From positions 1,860,001-1,924,000 of the forward strand of contig NZ_JAPENY010000001.1 in NCBI RefSeq assembly GCF_026341825.1: a DNA stretch of 64,000 nt, given 5' to 3'. Below, one piece after another: positions 52,483-61,724 of the stretch (the stretch's first letter is position 1; each line of letters begins with the position of its first letter). Made by a program: the position numbers and the translations under genes. The notes under the pieces are model-generated. The model saw nothing but the letters and a program-made list of their open reading frames with translations, was not told the DNA's origin and ran no database searches. Source of the stretch: Streptomyces sp. NBC_00620 (GTDB lineage: Bacteria > Actinomycetota > Actinomycetes > Streptomycetales > Streptomycetaceae).

Positions 52483-52650
52483 CCCCCGTCACGTCTCCTT
52501 CACATCGGTGCACGTTGGGATACCGGTCCTGTATCGGGTGACGATAGTGGCCAGGTCACAGAAGGCGAGCCGGGTACGGTATGCCCGGACAGCACACCGC
52601 CCGACCACACAACGGCGGTCGGGACCGACGGAGAGGGCTGGTAGGTAGCT

Positions 52651-54633
52651 ATGGAAGAGCCGCGTCGCCTCGGCGGCCGGTACGAGCTGGGCCAAGTGCT
52701 CGGCCGTGGTGGCATGGCGGAGGTCTACCTCGCGCATGACACCCGGCTCGGGCGCCAGGTGGCGGTGAAGACGCTGCGAGCCGACCTCGCGCGCGACCCG
52801 TCGTTCCAGGCCCGGTTCCGCCGGGAGGCCCAGTCGGCCGCCTCGCTCAACCATCCCGCGATCGTCGCCGTGTACGACACGGGTGAGGACTACATCGACG
52901 GCACGTCCATCCCGTACATCGTGATGGAGTACGTCGACGGGTCCACGCTGCGCGAGCTGCTGCACTCGGGGCGCAGGCTGCTGCCCGAGCGCACCCTGGA
53001 GATGACCATCGGGATCCTCCAGGCCCTGGAGTACTCCCACCGCGCCGGCATCGTCCACCGTGACATCAAGCCCGCCAACGTCATGCTCACGCGCAACGGC
53101 CAGGTCAAGGTCATGGACTTCGGCATCGCCCGCGCCATGGGCGACTCCGGCATGACGATGACGCAGACGTCCGCCGTCATAGGCACGGCGCAGTACCTCT
53201 CGCCGGAGCAGGCGAAGGGCGAGCAGGTCGACGCGCGCTCCGACCTGTACTCGACGGGCTGCCTGCTCTACGAGCTGCTGACCGTCCGCCCGCCGTTCAT
53301 CGGCGACTCCCCGGTCGCGGTCGCCTACCAGCACGTACGCGAGGAACCGCAGCCCCCGAGCGTCTTCGACCCCGAGCTCACGCCCGAGATGGACGCGATC
53401 GTGCTGCGGGCGCTCGTCAAGGACCCGGACTACCGCTACCAGTCCGCCGACGAGATGCGCGCCGACATCGAGGCCTGCCTCGACGGCCAGCCCGTCGCCG
53501 CCACCGCGGCCATGGGCTCCGTGGGTTACGGCGGCTACGGCGCCGACCAGCCCACCACGGCCCTGCGCTCCGCGGACGCCGGCGCCACCTCCATGCTTCC
53601 CCCGATGAACCCGGACGACGGCAGCTACGGCTACGACGACCGCCCCGACCGCCGCCGCCAGAAGAAGTCGAACACCTCGACGATCCTGCTGGTCCTTGCG
53701 GGAGTCCTCGTCCTGGTCGGCGCGATCCTGATCGGCAAGTACGTGTTCCCCGGGGACAACGCGGCCGACACGAACGTGAAGGTGCCCGCCCTCGTCGGCG
53801 AGACCAAAGCGGACGCCACGAAGCTGTTGACCAACAGCGACCTCGTGGTGGGAACAGTCACGGAGCAGGCCTGCGAGGACCAGCCCAAGGGCAACATCTG
53901 CTCGCAGGACCCGGTCGCCGATACCAAGGTCGACAAGAGCAGCACCGTCAATCTGGTGGTGTCGACGGGGGCGCCGAAGGTCACGGTTCCGGACGTCACG
54001 GGCCTCACCTTCGACAAGGCGGAGTCCCAGCTCACCGACAAGGGCTTCAAGGTCGAGAAGAAGGAAGAGGAGTCCGACCGGCCGGCGGGCGTCGTGACGG
54101 CTCAGGACCCCAAGGGCGACACGGAGCAGGAAAAGGGAACGACGATCACCCTGACCGTGGCCATCGAGAAGAAGAAGTCCACGGTCCCGGACGTCACAGG
54201 CAAGAGCTGTGACGAGGCCAAGCAACAGATGACGACCAACAACCTGGTCGGCACGTGCGTCGAGGTGGAGACCGACGACGGCAACCTGGTCAACAAGGTC
54301 ATCCAGACGGTCCCGGCAGCCAACGCGCAGGCCGACCCCGGATCCAACGTGCAGATCCAGATCGGCAAGGCCAAGACCCAGACCGCCGTGCCGAGCGTGG
54401 TCACCCAGACCGTGCAGCAGGCGAAGCAGACGCTTCAGGCGGCCGGCTTCAACGACATCGAGTTCGCCGACGGCAGCGACGAGAGCGACAACGCGATCGT
54501 CACCGCTCAGGACCCGGTCGCGAACACCCCGGTCGACGATCCCGACAACACGACGGTCACGCTCACGACCGTCAGCGTCAACGGCAACAACGGCGGCAAC
54601 AACGGCGGCTTCTTCGGCGGCTCCACCGGATAG
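52651..54633 (+). CDS. pknB: PknB: Ser/Thr protein kinase with four PASTA domains
   Basis: 660-aa receptor kinase. K40 (VAVKTL), catalytic loop HRDIKPAN at 136-143, DFG at 156-158, activation-loop TQT at 171-173 (autophosphorylation site in mycobacterial PknB). Transmembrane helix at about 343-366. Four extracellular PASTA repeats follow (about 375-443, 444-509, 510-575, 577-645), starting VKVPALVG, VTVPDVTG, STVPDVTG and TAVPSVVT, then an Asn/Gly-rich tail. PASTA binds muropeptides or lipid II and regulates wall synthesis. ATG 52651 lies 168 bp after pbpA; a strong terminator follows. Confidence 0.95.
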   Translation: MEEPRRLGGRYELGQVLGRGGMAEVYLAHDTRLGRQVAVKTLRADLARDPSFQARFRREAQSAASLNHPAIVAVYDTGEDYIDGTSIPYIVMEYVDGSTLRELLHSGRRLLPERTLEMTIGILQALEYSHRAGIVHRDIKPANVMLTRNGQVKVMDFGIARAMGDSGMTMTQTSAVIGTAQYLSPEQAKGEQVDARSDLYSTGCLLYELLTVRPPFIGDSPVAVAYQHVREEPQPPSVFDPELTPEMDAIVLRALVKDPDYRYQSADEMRADIEACLDGQPVAATAAMGSVGYGGYGADQPTTALRSADAGATSMLPPMNPDDGSYGYDDRPDRRRQKKSNTSTILLVLAGVLVLVGAILIGKYVFPGDNAADTNVKVPALVGETKADATKLLTNSDLVVGTVTEQACEDQPKGNICSQDPVADTKVDKSSTVNLVVSTGAPKVTVPDVTGLTFDKAESQLTDKGFKVEKKEEESDRPAGVVTAQDPKGDTEQEKGTTITLTVAIEKKKSTVPDVTGKSCDEAKQQMTTNNLVGTCVEVETDDGNLVNKVIQTVPAANAQADPGSNVQIQIGKAKTQTAVPSVVTQTVQQAKQTLQAAGFNDIEFADGSDESDNAIVTAQDPVANTPVDDPDNTTVTLTTVSVNGNNGGNNGGFFGGSTG

Positions 54634-54667
54634 GTGGCCCGCCCGGAGAACTGACACCGCCCGGTAC

Positions 54668-54716
54668 GACGACTGAGTCCCGGCCACCTGTAGAGGGTGG
54701 CCGGGACTCAGTCGTC
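54668..54716. terminator. Operon terminator after pknB
   Basis: Perfect 21-bp stem (54668-54688 with 54696-54716; core GAGTCCCGGCCACC) and loop TGTAGAG. It closes the fhaA-pknB operon and faces the convergent sortase gene. Confidence 0.9.
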
Positions 54717-54720
54717 TGGG

Positions 54721-54770
54721 TCTTCATGCGTCTTCATGCGTCTTCTTGCGTCGTCATGCGTCGTCTGCGT
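54721..54770. repeat. 10-bp tandem repeat, about five copies
   Basis: TCTTCATGCG twice, then TCTTCTTGCG, TCGTCATGCG and TCGTCTGCGT. It is a minisatellite between the pknB terminator and the sortase 3' end and is likely to vary between strains. Confidence 0.85.
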
Positions 54771-54792
54771 TTGTGCAGAGAAGAGCTCGCGT

Positions 54793-55539
54793 CTAGCGCA
54801 GTTCCTTCGGCGGCGTCCGGTCGCTGTCGACCTTGTCCACCCGCTCCAGCTCGCCCCACACCACGTACCGGTATCGCGACGTGTACACCGGCGTGCAGGT
54901 CGTCAGCGTGATGTAGTGGCCCGGCTTCGTCTTGCCGGACTGCTTGGGGACGGACTGGAGGACCTTGACGTTGTACTTCGAGGTCTCCGGGAGGATGGCG
55001 TAGACCTTGTAGACGTACCAGTTGTCCTTGGTCTCGTAGACGATCGAGTCGCCCTTTTTGAGCTTGTCGATGTTGTGGAACTTGGCGCCGTGGCCGTCGC
55101 GGTGGGCGGCGAGCGTGAAGTTGCCGTTCTTGTCGCTCGTCGGCAGGGGGGACTTGACGGGGTCCGTGTAGTAGCCGGCGACGCCGTCGTTGAGCACCTT
55201 GGACGACGTGCCCTTCTCGACCAGGACCTCGCCGTTCTTCATCGCCGGGACGTGCAGGAAGCCGACGCCGTTCTTGGTGTCCAGGGCGCCCGGACCCGTG
55301 TCCGCCGCCTCCCAGTTGTCGCGGACCTTGTCGCCCTGCTTGTCCGCCGCGCGGTCCGCGACCACGTTCGTCCACCACAGGGAGTAGACGACGAACAGGC
55401 CCAGCACCAGACCCGTGGTGATGAGGAGTTCACCGAAGACGCTGACCGCCATCGCCAGGCGGCCGGAGCCGCGCCGTCGCGGTGCGGGCGCCGGTTCCTC
55501 GACGTCCGTGCGCTCGTCGTGGTCGGTCCTCGCTGCCAC
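54793..55539 (-). CDS. Class E sortase (first of three)
   Basis: 248-aa sortase. Transmembrane helix about 28-53 (MAVSVFGELLITTGLVLGLF), catalytic H146 (LAAHRDGHG), C215 (TLTTCTPVY) and Arg at 222/224. Class E sortases of high-GC Gram-positives prefer LAXTG sorting signals and, in Streptomyces, attach long chaplins needed for aerial growth. This locus corresponds to the srtE1/srtE2 pair of S. coelicolor. It lies 3' of the longer sortase on the same strand, separated by 82 bp. Confidence 0.92.
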   Translation of the reverse strand: MAARTDHDERTDVEEPAPAPRRRGSGRLAMAVSVFGELLITTGLVLGLFVVYSLWWTNVVADRAADKQGDKVRDNWEAADTGPGALDTKNGVGFLHVPAMKNGEVLVEKGTSSKVLNDGVAGYYTDPVKSPLPTSDKNGNFTLAAHRDGHGAKFHNIDKLKKGDSIVYETKDNWYVYKVYAILPETSKYNVKVLQSVPKQSGKTKPGHYITLTTCTPVYTSRYRYVVWGELERVDKVDSDRTPPKELR

Positions 55540-55621
55540 TGTGCATCTGCCCCGTCTGGTCTGTCTCGGGTTGTCCCATGTGCTTCTACCGAGTGCTTCT
55601 GAGTACTGCCGCCGGCCGCTC

Positions 55622-57073
55622 TTACTGGACGAGCGCTTCCGGCTTTCCCTCGCTGCGCGGCCGGTCCTCGACCATCTTGCCCCACACGATCATCCGGTAC
55701 TTGCTGGTGAATTCCGGCGTGCAGGTGGTGAGTGTGATGTAGCGGCCCGGCCCGGTGAAACCCGAGCCCTTCGGCACCGGGTCGATCACGGCCGTGTTGC
55801 TCGGGCTCGTCACCGGCAGGATCGACGTCATCTTGTAGACGAAGTAGTCGTCCTGCGTCTCGACGACGATCTCGTCGCCCGGCTCGAGCTTGTTGATGTA
55901 CCGGAACGGCTCCCCGTGCGTGTTCCGGTGCCCCGCGAGCGCGAAGTTGCCCGTCTTGGCGTCCGGCATCGCCGTCTTCAGGCTGCCCTCGGCGTAGTGG
56001 CCGACCATTCCGCGGTCGAGCACCTTCGACTTGCTCGTGCCCTCGGCGATCGGCGTGACGACGTCCAGCTTCGGAATGTGCAGGATGGCGAAGCCCTGCC
56101 CCGGCTCGAACGTCCCCGGGTTCCCCTTGCCGGTCGCCCAGTCCTGCTGGAGGTTGTTCGCGGCGCTGTCCGCCTGCTGGTGCGCCCGAACGTTCGACCA
56201 CCACAGCTGGTAGGTCACGAACAGCAGCATCAGGACGCCGGTGGTGATGAACACCTCACCGATCATCCGGCTCACGATGACAGCCGCGCCGGGCTTCCGC
56301 GCCCGCTCCGCCCGTCGGGCCTCCATACGCGTCAGAGGGGCCTCAGCGGCCCTCTCCGCCGACTCCAGGGTCTCCTGGGACTCGGGGGACTCCAGGGGCT
56401 CCTGAGGGCCTCCGTGCCGCCCGTGGCGCCGGGCAGCCTTGCGCCGGGCGGCGCGGCCTCCGGGCGCGGGCACGGCGGCGCTTCCGGCAGTGGTCCCGGC
56501 AGTGGTTCCTGCTATTCGGGGCGGGACCGGAATCGACTCCGGAACCCGCAGCGCCACCGTCTCGTCGTCCAACGGCGCGGGCGTCGCGCGCGGTTGCTCG
56601 TACGGCATGGGGCCCGGACCCCGGTACGGCGGGGCGACCGGCTCGACGTACGGCGCGGCGACCGGTTCCTCGTACGCAGGCTGCCGGGGCCGCGTCGGCT
56701 CGGGGGCCGCGTACCACTCGTGCGCGTACCCCTCCGGGTCGTACCACTCCTGCTGCTGAGGAGTCCCCGGCACAGGGGCGGGCTGCTGCGGAGAGGTCTG
56801 CTGCAGAGGGGTCTGCTGCAGAGGGGCGGGCTGCTGCGGAGGAATCCGCTGCTGACCGGTCGCCGGCTGCTGACCGGTGGCCTGCTGCCGCTGCCCCGGC
56901 AACGGATCCGTCAGCGGGTCGGCCAGTTGCTCGACCGCCGCTTCAAAGGCTTGCGCGCCCGCAATCGCTTCCGCGCTCGCGAGTGCCTCGGCGCCCTCGA
57001 ACGCTTCGGCGCCCCCGTACGCGGCCTCGCCGCCGTAGGAGGAGCTCTCGCGCTCGGGGCGCAGCGCGGTCAC
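55622..57073 (-). CDS. srtE: Class E sortase with long Gln/Pro-rich cytoplasmic N-terminus
   Basis: 483-aa sortase. About the first 250 residues are low complexity (Gln/Pro with repeats of the type TGQQPATGQQ, then Glu/Tyr/Pro and an Arg/Ala basic block). Then come a transmembrane helix (IGEVFITTGVLMLLFVTYQL), the catalytic His in LAGHRNTHGEP, C451 (TLTTCTPEF) and an Arg in the YRM block. It is about 240 residues longer than the sisters on either side. GTG 57073 is chosen because it overlaps the trpG stop as GTGA. It attaches LAXTG-type proteins such as chaplins to the wall. Confidence 0.9.
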   Translation of the reverse strand: MTALRPERESSSYGGEAAYGGAEAFEGAEALASAEAIAGAQAFEAAVEQLADPLTDPLPGQRQQATGQQPATGQQRIPPQQPAPLQQTPLQQTSPQQPAPVPGTPQQQEWYDPEGYAHEWYAAPEPTRPRQPAYEEPVAAPYVEPVAPPYRGPGPMPYEQPRATPAPLDDETVALRVPESIPVPPRIAGTTAGTTAGSAAVPAPGGRAARRKAARRHGRHGGPQEPLESPESQETLESAERAAEAPLTRMEARRAERARKPGAAVIVSRMIGEVFITTGVLMLLFVTYQLWWSNVRAHQQADSAANNLQQDWATGKGNPGTFEPGQGFAILHIPKLDVVTPIAEGTSKSKVLDRGMVGHYAEGSLKTAMPDAKTGNFALAGHRNTHGEPFRYINKLEPGDEIVVETQDDYFVYKMTSILPVTSPSNTAVIDPVPKGSGFTGPGRYITLTTCTPEFTSKYRMIVWGKMVEDRPRSEGKPEALVQ

Positions 57074-57708
57074 GCCGTGGCCCTGCCCACCACCGGGGCG
57101 AGCCCCGCCGACCTCGCCACGGCCCCCTGGTCGCCGCACGCCACCAGCCAGTTGGCGAGCATGCGGTGCCCGTGCTCGGTCAGCACCGACTCGGGGTGGA
57201 ACTGCACGCCCTCGACCGGGAGTTCACGGTGCCGCAGCCCCATGATGATCCCGTCGTGGGTACGGGCCGTGACCTCCAGCTCGGCCGGCACGGTCTCCGG
57301 CTCGGCCGCGAGCGAGTGGTAGCGGGTCGCCGTGAAGGGAGACGGAAGGCCCGCGAAGACGCCCTGTCCCTCGTGTTCCACGAGCGAGGTCTTGCCGTGC
57401 AGCAGTTCGGGCGCACGGTCCACCACACCGCCGTACGCCACCTGCATCGACTGCATGCCGAGGCAGACGCCGAAGACCGGGACGCCGGTCGCGGCACAGT
57501 GCCGGACCATCTCGATGCAGACCCCGGCCTGCTCGGGAGCGCCCGGGCCAGGTGACAGGAGCACTCCATCGAAGCCGTCCTGGGCGTGCGCGGTCGACAC
57601 CTCGTCGTTGCGCAGGACCTCGCACTCGGCGCCCAGCTGATACAGGTACTGGACCAGGTTGAAGACGAAGCTGTCGTAGTTGTCGACGACGAGAATCCGC
57701 GCGCTCAC
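57070..57708 (-). CDS. Aminodeoxychorismate/anthranilate synthase glutamine amidotransferase (PabA/TrpG)
   Basis: 212-aa class I glutamine amidotransferase. ILVVDNYDSFVFNLVQYLYQ, oxyanion motif LLSPGPGAPEQAG, nucleophile Cys in FGVCLGMQSMQ and the His-Glu dyad VEGVQFHPESVLTEHG. It supplies ammonia for p-aminobenzoate or anthranilate synthesis. GTG 57708 is chosen from the conserved start SARILVVDNYDSF, and it overlaps the upstream small gene as GTGA; the stop overlaps the sortase start likewise. Housekeeping enzyme inserted in a sortase operon; a component I is not in the window. Confidence 0.92.
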   Translation of the reverse strand: MSARILVVDNYDSFVFNLVQYLYQLGAECEVLRNDEVSTAHAQDGFDGVLLSPGPGAPEQAGVCIEMVRHCAATGVPVFGVCLGMQSMQVAYGGVVDRAPELLHGKTSLVEHEGQGVFAGLPSPFTATRYHSLAAEPETVPAELEVTARTHDGIIMGLRHRELPVEGVQFHPESVLTEHGHRMLANWLVACGDQGAVARSAGLAPVVGRATA

Positions 57709-57866
57709 TGGTTGTCCACCGTCACATCGTTGAAGGGAAGCAGCGGTTCGGCCCAGGGGAAGACGTACTGGAACAGCACGTAGACCACTGCGAGGGTCAG
57801 CACGAGTGAGATCAGTGCCCTCACCCACGCGTTCCCCGGCAGATGCCGCCAGATCCAGCCGTACAT
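57705..57866 (-). CDS. 53-aa single-pass membrane protein
   Basis: Starts MYGWIWRHLPGNAWVRAL with GGAAGGGACGG upstream, followed by one transmembrane helix (ALISLVLTLAVVYVLFQYVF, 17-36) and an acidic extracellular end PWAEPLLPFNDVTVDNQ. Too small for the family to be named here, but small proteins of this type accompany sortases and PabA in many Streptomyces. Its stop overlaps the GTG of trpG/pabA. Confidence 0.8.
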   Translation of the reverse strand: MYGWIWRHLPGNAWVRALISLVLTLAVVYVLFQYVFPWAEPLLPFNDVTVDNQ

Positions 57867-57897
57867 GCCGTCCCTTCCGTCGCCGTACCGCACCAGA

Positions 57898-58620
57898 CTA
57901 ACGGCGCAGCGCCGCCGGTTTCCCAGCCTCCACAGGCTGTGTGGAATCCAGATGCGCCCAGACGATCAGCCGATGACTGTGCCCCCACTCCGGGTCGCAC
58001 GTGGTCAGCGTGAGATAGCGGCCCGAACGCGTGTACCCGGACTTACGCGGCACAGGATCGATCACCTCAATGTCGGCGGGCAGCGTTTTGTACGGGCCTT
58101 TGTCGATCCGATACGTGAACCAGGTCGTCCCGTCCGTCAGCACCACCGCGTCACCCTTGCGGAGCTCGGGAAAGTCCTTGAAGGGGTCGCCGTACGTACG
58201 GCGGTGGCCGGCGACGGAGAAGTTCCCCGTCTGCCCGAGCTGGGCCGTGCCCCTGTAGTGGCCCAGCCCCTTCTTGAGGACATCGGTGCCGGTGCCTTCG
58301 AGCACGGGCTTGTTCCACGTGAAACCAAGCCGCGGGATGTACATCACGGCGAAGGGCTTGTCATACGTGTACGAGGCCGGCGGCTCCGGAGCCGCGTCGG
58401 GGCTCTCTCCGGGACCCGGCGAGCTGGAGCTCTGTGGCGCGGCCGGCGGATTCACGCTCCCCTTCGACCACTGCTCCTGGAGCTGGTCGATCTGCCGGTC
58501 CATCGCGCTGTCGGCCTTCACGCCCGTCCAGAACAGCACATAGACCACGAAGAGCACGATCACGGTACCGACGGTGATGCACAGTTCACTGATCGTCCTG
58601 ACGACCACTCGCACCGACAC
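57898..58620 (-). CDS. Class E sortase (third of the locus)
   Basis: 240-aa sortase. Transmembrane helix about 7-31 (TISELCITVGTVIVLFVVYV), a Ser/Pro-rich linker, catalytic His in SVAGHRRTYGD and C208 in TLTTCDPEWG, with Arg in SHRLIVW. GTG 58620 is chosen because GGGGGAC precedes it. The sequence around residue 100 includes a parS site in the DNA (58312-58325). It starts the operon toward the 53-aa protein, pabA/trpG and the two other sortases. Confidence 0.88.
   Translation of the reverse strand: MSVRVVVRTISELCITVGTVIVLFVVYVLFWTGVKADSAMDRQIDQLQEQWSKGSVNPPAAPQSSSSPGPGESPDAAPEPPASYTYDKPFAVMYIPRLGFTWNKPVLEGTGTDVLKKGLGHYRGTAQLGQTGNFSVAGHRRTYGDPFKDFPELRKGDAVVLTDGTTWFTYRIDKGPYKTLPADIEVIDPVPRKSGYTRSGRYLTLTTCDPEWGHSHRLIVWAHLDSTQPVEAGKPAALRR
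58312..58325. promoter_or_regulatory. parS: parS site (variant) inside a sortase gene
   Basis: GTTCCACGTGAAAC, reverse complement of the common Streptomyces variant GTTTCACGTGGAAC, one base off the perfect palindrome. It is inside the coding sequence of the third sortase. Confidence 0.75.
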
Positions 58621-58672
58621 AGGGTCCCCCAGCGGCAGCAACTAATCAGGCACTACTCCGAGCCTCTTCGGG

Positions 58673-59452
58673 CTACTCCACAGGCTTGGCGTAGTGGAGA
58701 TCCACTGTGCCCGAGTAGCCGGGAAGAGTCACCGCCCCGTCCTCGTCGACTTTCCAGCCGAGCCCGTAGACGTTGACGTACACCATGTAGTTCTGGATCG
58801 CCGGGGAGGCGGCGAGCGCCTCCTGGAGCTTGTCCGGGTCACCGATCGCGGTGATCTTGTACGGAGGCGAGTAGACGCGGCCCTGGAGGATCAGGGTGTT
58901 GCCGACGCAGCGGACGGCGCTCGTGGAGATCAGCCGCTGATCCATCACCCTGATGCCCTGGGCACCGCCCTGCCACATGGCGTTCACGACCGCCTGGAGG
59001 TCCTGCTGGTGGATGACCAGGTAGTCGGGCTGCGGCTCGGGGTAGCCGGGCAGCTTGGCCGTCGCGTTCGGCGGGGCGTCGTTGAGCGTGACCGTGACGG
59101 CCTCGCCCTTCAGCTTCTGGGTGCCCGCGTTCTTCTCCAGCGCCGCGAGCTTGGCGTCCTCGGCCGCCGTACTCCCGTCCTCCCGCCCGGCCAGGGTGTC
59201 GACGTCGTCACGCAGGACGCCGTTGGACTCGTCCAGCAGTCCGTTCTTGTGGCTGCGCTCCTGGATCAGGTCGGAGAGCTTCAGCAGCGAGGCGTCCGTG
59301 CGGATGTTGGTGCCCTTGGCCGTATTGAAACTAGTGAAAAAAATGAGGCCAGCGAGGGCGAAGACCGCTGCGGTGAGTACGCGAACGGGCCGGAAACGGC
59401 GCTTACCGGCAGGACTGGAACCTGTCCCGGGGGAGTCGGCAGAATTGCTCAA
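58673..59452 (-). CDS. DUF881 protein
   Basis: 259-aa DUF881 protein. N-terminal transmembrane helix ([20 protein letters not shown], about 22-41), a coiled-coil-like part ([20 protein letters not shown]), and the DUF881 core VTLNDAPPN ... [40 protein letters not shown] and [22 protein letters not shown] start at 59452 supported by GAAGGAGA. DUF881 genes commonly sit beside crgA. Division-associated membrane role suspected; reaction unknown. Confidence 0.88.
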   Translation of the reverse strand: MSNSADSPGTGSSPAGKRRFRPVRVLTAAVFALAGLIFFTSFNTAKGTNIRTDASLLKLSDLIQERSHKNGLLDESNGVLRDDVDTLAGREDGSTAAEDAKLAALEKNAGTQKLKGEAVTVTLNDAPPNATAKLPGYPEPQPDYLVIHQQDLQAVVNAMWQGGAQGIRVMDQRLISTSAVRCVGNTLILQGRVYSPPYKITAIGDPDKLQEALAASPAIQNYMVYVNVYGLGWKVDEDGAVTLPGYSGTVDLHYAKPVE

Positions 59453-59594
59453 CGTACCCTTATCTCCTTCGGCGCCGCGGAAGCACTACGCTAACGGACG
59501 CCCGGGGGAGCGCTCAGTGTCCCCTTGTACGCTGCCCCGGAGCCCGCCCAAGTTCCCTGCGCGGCCACGCAGCGCATCGACAGGAGAGACCCTC

Positions 59595-59849
59595 GTGCCG
59601 AAGTCACGTATCCGCAAGAAGGCCGACTACACGCCGCCCGCGGCGAAGCAGGCAACCAACATCAAGCTGACCAGCCGCAGCTGGGTCGCACCGGTCATGC
59701 TGGCCATGTTCCTCATCGGCCTGGCCTGGATCGTCGTCTTCTACGTCACGGACGGTTCGCTGCCCGTCGACGCGCTCGACAACTGGAACATCGTGGTCGG
59801 CTTCGGCTTCATCGCCGCGGGCTTCGGCGTCTCCACGCAGTGGAAGTAG
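59595..59849 (+). CDS. crgA: Cell division protein CrgA
   Basis: 84-aa protein of the expected family length. [13 protein letters not shown] near the N-terminus, then two transmembrane helices ([20 protein letters not shown], about 29-48; [17 protein letters not shown], about 65-81). CrgA limits FtsZ-ring formation and recruits wall-synthesis proteins in actinobacteria. GTG 59595 starts the conserved PKSRIRKK. It is divergent from the DUF881 gene. A cluster of DnaA boxes begins 40 bp past its stop. Confidence 0.95.
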   Translation: MPKSRIRKKADYTPPAAKQATNIKLTSRSWVAPVMLAMFLIGLAWIVVFYVTDGSLPVDALDNWNIVVGFGFIAAGFGVSTQWK

Positions 59850-59888
59850 CACTGCCGGAGGCAGCTCTGCCCAGGGCTATCCCCTGAG

Positions 59889-59951
59889 TTATCCACAGTC
59901 GCTGTTCGGTTGTCCACAGCAGGTGGAAAAAGAACGACGATCTGTGGATAA
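59889..59951. other. DnaA-box cluster between crgA and rhomboid genes
   Basis: TTATCCACA 59889-59897 (+), TTGTCCACA 59910-59918 (+) and TGTGGATAA 59943-59951 (minus strand). A fourth box, TGTGGACAA, lies at 60092-60100. All four are exact matches to canonical or Streptomyces DnaA boxes, in a gap of 261 bp. Confidence 0.7.
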
Positions 59952-60006
59952 CTCATCCAGTGTTGACGCCGGTGTGACTGACCTACCGGTATCCGGAAGC
60001 ATGTTC

Positions 60007-60050
60007 GCCCCCTGTCCGACCTGGGAAAACCCAGGTGAGCGACAGGGGGC
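60007..60050. terminator. Compound hairpin terminator
   Basis: Outer stem GCCCCCTGTC/GACAGGGGGC (60007-60016, 60041-60050) with inner ACCTGGG/CCCAGGT around AAAA, between crgA and the convergent rhomboid gene. Confidence 0.8.
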
Positions 60051-60091
60051 ACATCTGTTCCCGCACAATATGCACAAGATCCGCCACGGTC

Positions 60092-60100
60092 TGTGGACAA
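60092..60100 (-). other. DnaA box
   Basis: TGTGGACAA, exact reverse of TTGTCCACA, 11 bp past the rhomboid stop codon; fourth box of the crgA/rhomboid cluster. Confidence 0.6.
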
Positions 60101-60110
60101 CACCGGCTTC

Positions 60111-61025
60111 TCAGGTGAGCTGAACGGTCCTCACCAGCGTGGTAACCACAACTGCGACCAGCACCAGGGCAGACACCCCGTACTGGATGAGGGCCCTCCG
60201 CTCGCGCGGCGCGTGGACCATGGCGTAGCCGATGACGACACCGGCGACGAGGCCGCCGATGTGTGCCTGCCAGGCGATGTTGCTCCACCCGAAGGTGAAG
60301 ATCAGGTTGATCACCAGCAGGGCGATGACCGGGCGCATGTCGTAGTTGAGCCGGCGCATGAGGACGGCGGTCGCGCCGAAGAGGCCGAAGATGGCGCCGG
60401 AGGCGCCGAGCGACGGCTGGGTCGGGGCGGCGATGAGGTACGTGAGCGCGCTGCCCGCGAGGCCCGAGACGAAGTACAGGGCAAGGTAGCGGGCACGGCC
60501 GAGGGCCGCCTCCAGGGGGCCGCCGATCCACCACAGGCTGAGCATGTTGAACATGATGTGGATGTAGCTGCCGTGCAGGAACATCGCCGTCAGCAGCCGG
60601 TACCACTGCCCCTCCGCGACGCCCTGCATCTCGCCGGAGAGCCATGCCTGCCCGAACAGGTCGAAGCTGTCGGTGAAGCGGTCGCCGACCGACTGCTGGA
60701 CCAGAAACGCGGCGAGGTTGATCCCGATCAGGACTTTGGTGACGAGCCGGGGGTCGGCGGCGATCTTGCCGCCCGCGAGAGTACGGGGCTGGGCGGCCGC
60801 CGCGGGGTGACCGGTGCCGGAGCCGCTGCGGATGCAGTCGGGGCACTGGAAACCGACGGGGGCGTCGACACTGCACTCGGGGCAGATCGGGCGCTCGCAG
60901 CGGGTGCAGCGGATGCCGGTCTCGCGGTCCGGGTGCCGGTAGCAGGTGGGCAGGCTCCGGGCGTCCTGCGGTCCCTGATCCCCCGGGCCCTGTGGGTCCT
61001 GGGGGCTGCCTGGCGCCTGGTCCAT
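60111..61025 (-). CDS. Rhomboid-family intramembrane serine protease with N-terminal zinc-ribbon-like domain
   Basis: 304-aa protein. Residues about 20-70 carry Cys/His pairs (CYRHPDRETGIRCTRCERPI, CPECSVDAPVGFQCPDC) as in a B-box/zinc ribbon. Then six transmembrane segments with the catalytic Ser in SLGASGAIFGLFG and the His in AWQAHIGGLVAGVVIG, plus the HIMFNMLSLWWIGGPLE helix. Cleaves membrane proteins within the bilayer; substrates unknown. ATG 61025 follows GAGGGGAC. Confidence 0.92.
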   Translation of the reverse strand: MDQAPGSPQDPQGPGDQGPQDARSLPTCYRHPDRETGIRCTRCERPICPECSVDAPVGFQCPDCIRSGSGTGHPAAAAQPRTLAGGKIAADPRLVTKVLIGINLAAFLVQQSVGDRFTDSFDLFGQAWLSGEMQGVAEGQWYRLLTAMFLHGSYIHIMFNMLSLWWIGGPLEAALGRARYLALYFVSGLAGSALTYLIAAPTQPSLGASGAIFGLFGATAVLMRRLNYDMRPVIALLVINLIFTFGWSNIAWQAHIGGLVAGVVIGYAMVHAPRERRALIQYGVSALVLVAVVVTTLVRTVQLT

Positions 61026-61058
61026 GGGGGTCCCCTCACTCTGTCGTACGCAATGCAC

Positions 61059-61090
61059 CGCCCCGTCCATCCTTACGGATGAACGGGGCG
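61059..61090. terminator. Hairpin terminator after the cyclophilin gene
   Basis: CGCCCCGTCCATCC / GGATGAACGGGGCG, 14-bp stem with one mismatch and TTAC loop. It lies 100 bp past the cyclophilin gene on the minus strand, between it and the rhomboid start. Confidence 0.65.
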
Positions 61091-61190
61091 TTTGGTTCCC
61101 TGCGGGAGCGAACGGACTCTGCCGTGCGCACCCGGACGATCCCCCGGGGCTCAGTCCTCGATGCTCAGCCCTCAGGGCTCAGGTCGGGGC

Positions 61191-61724
<534 letters not shown>

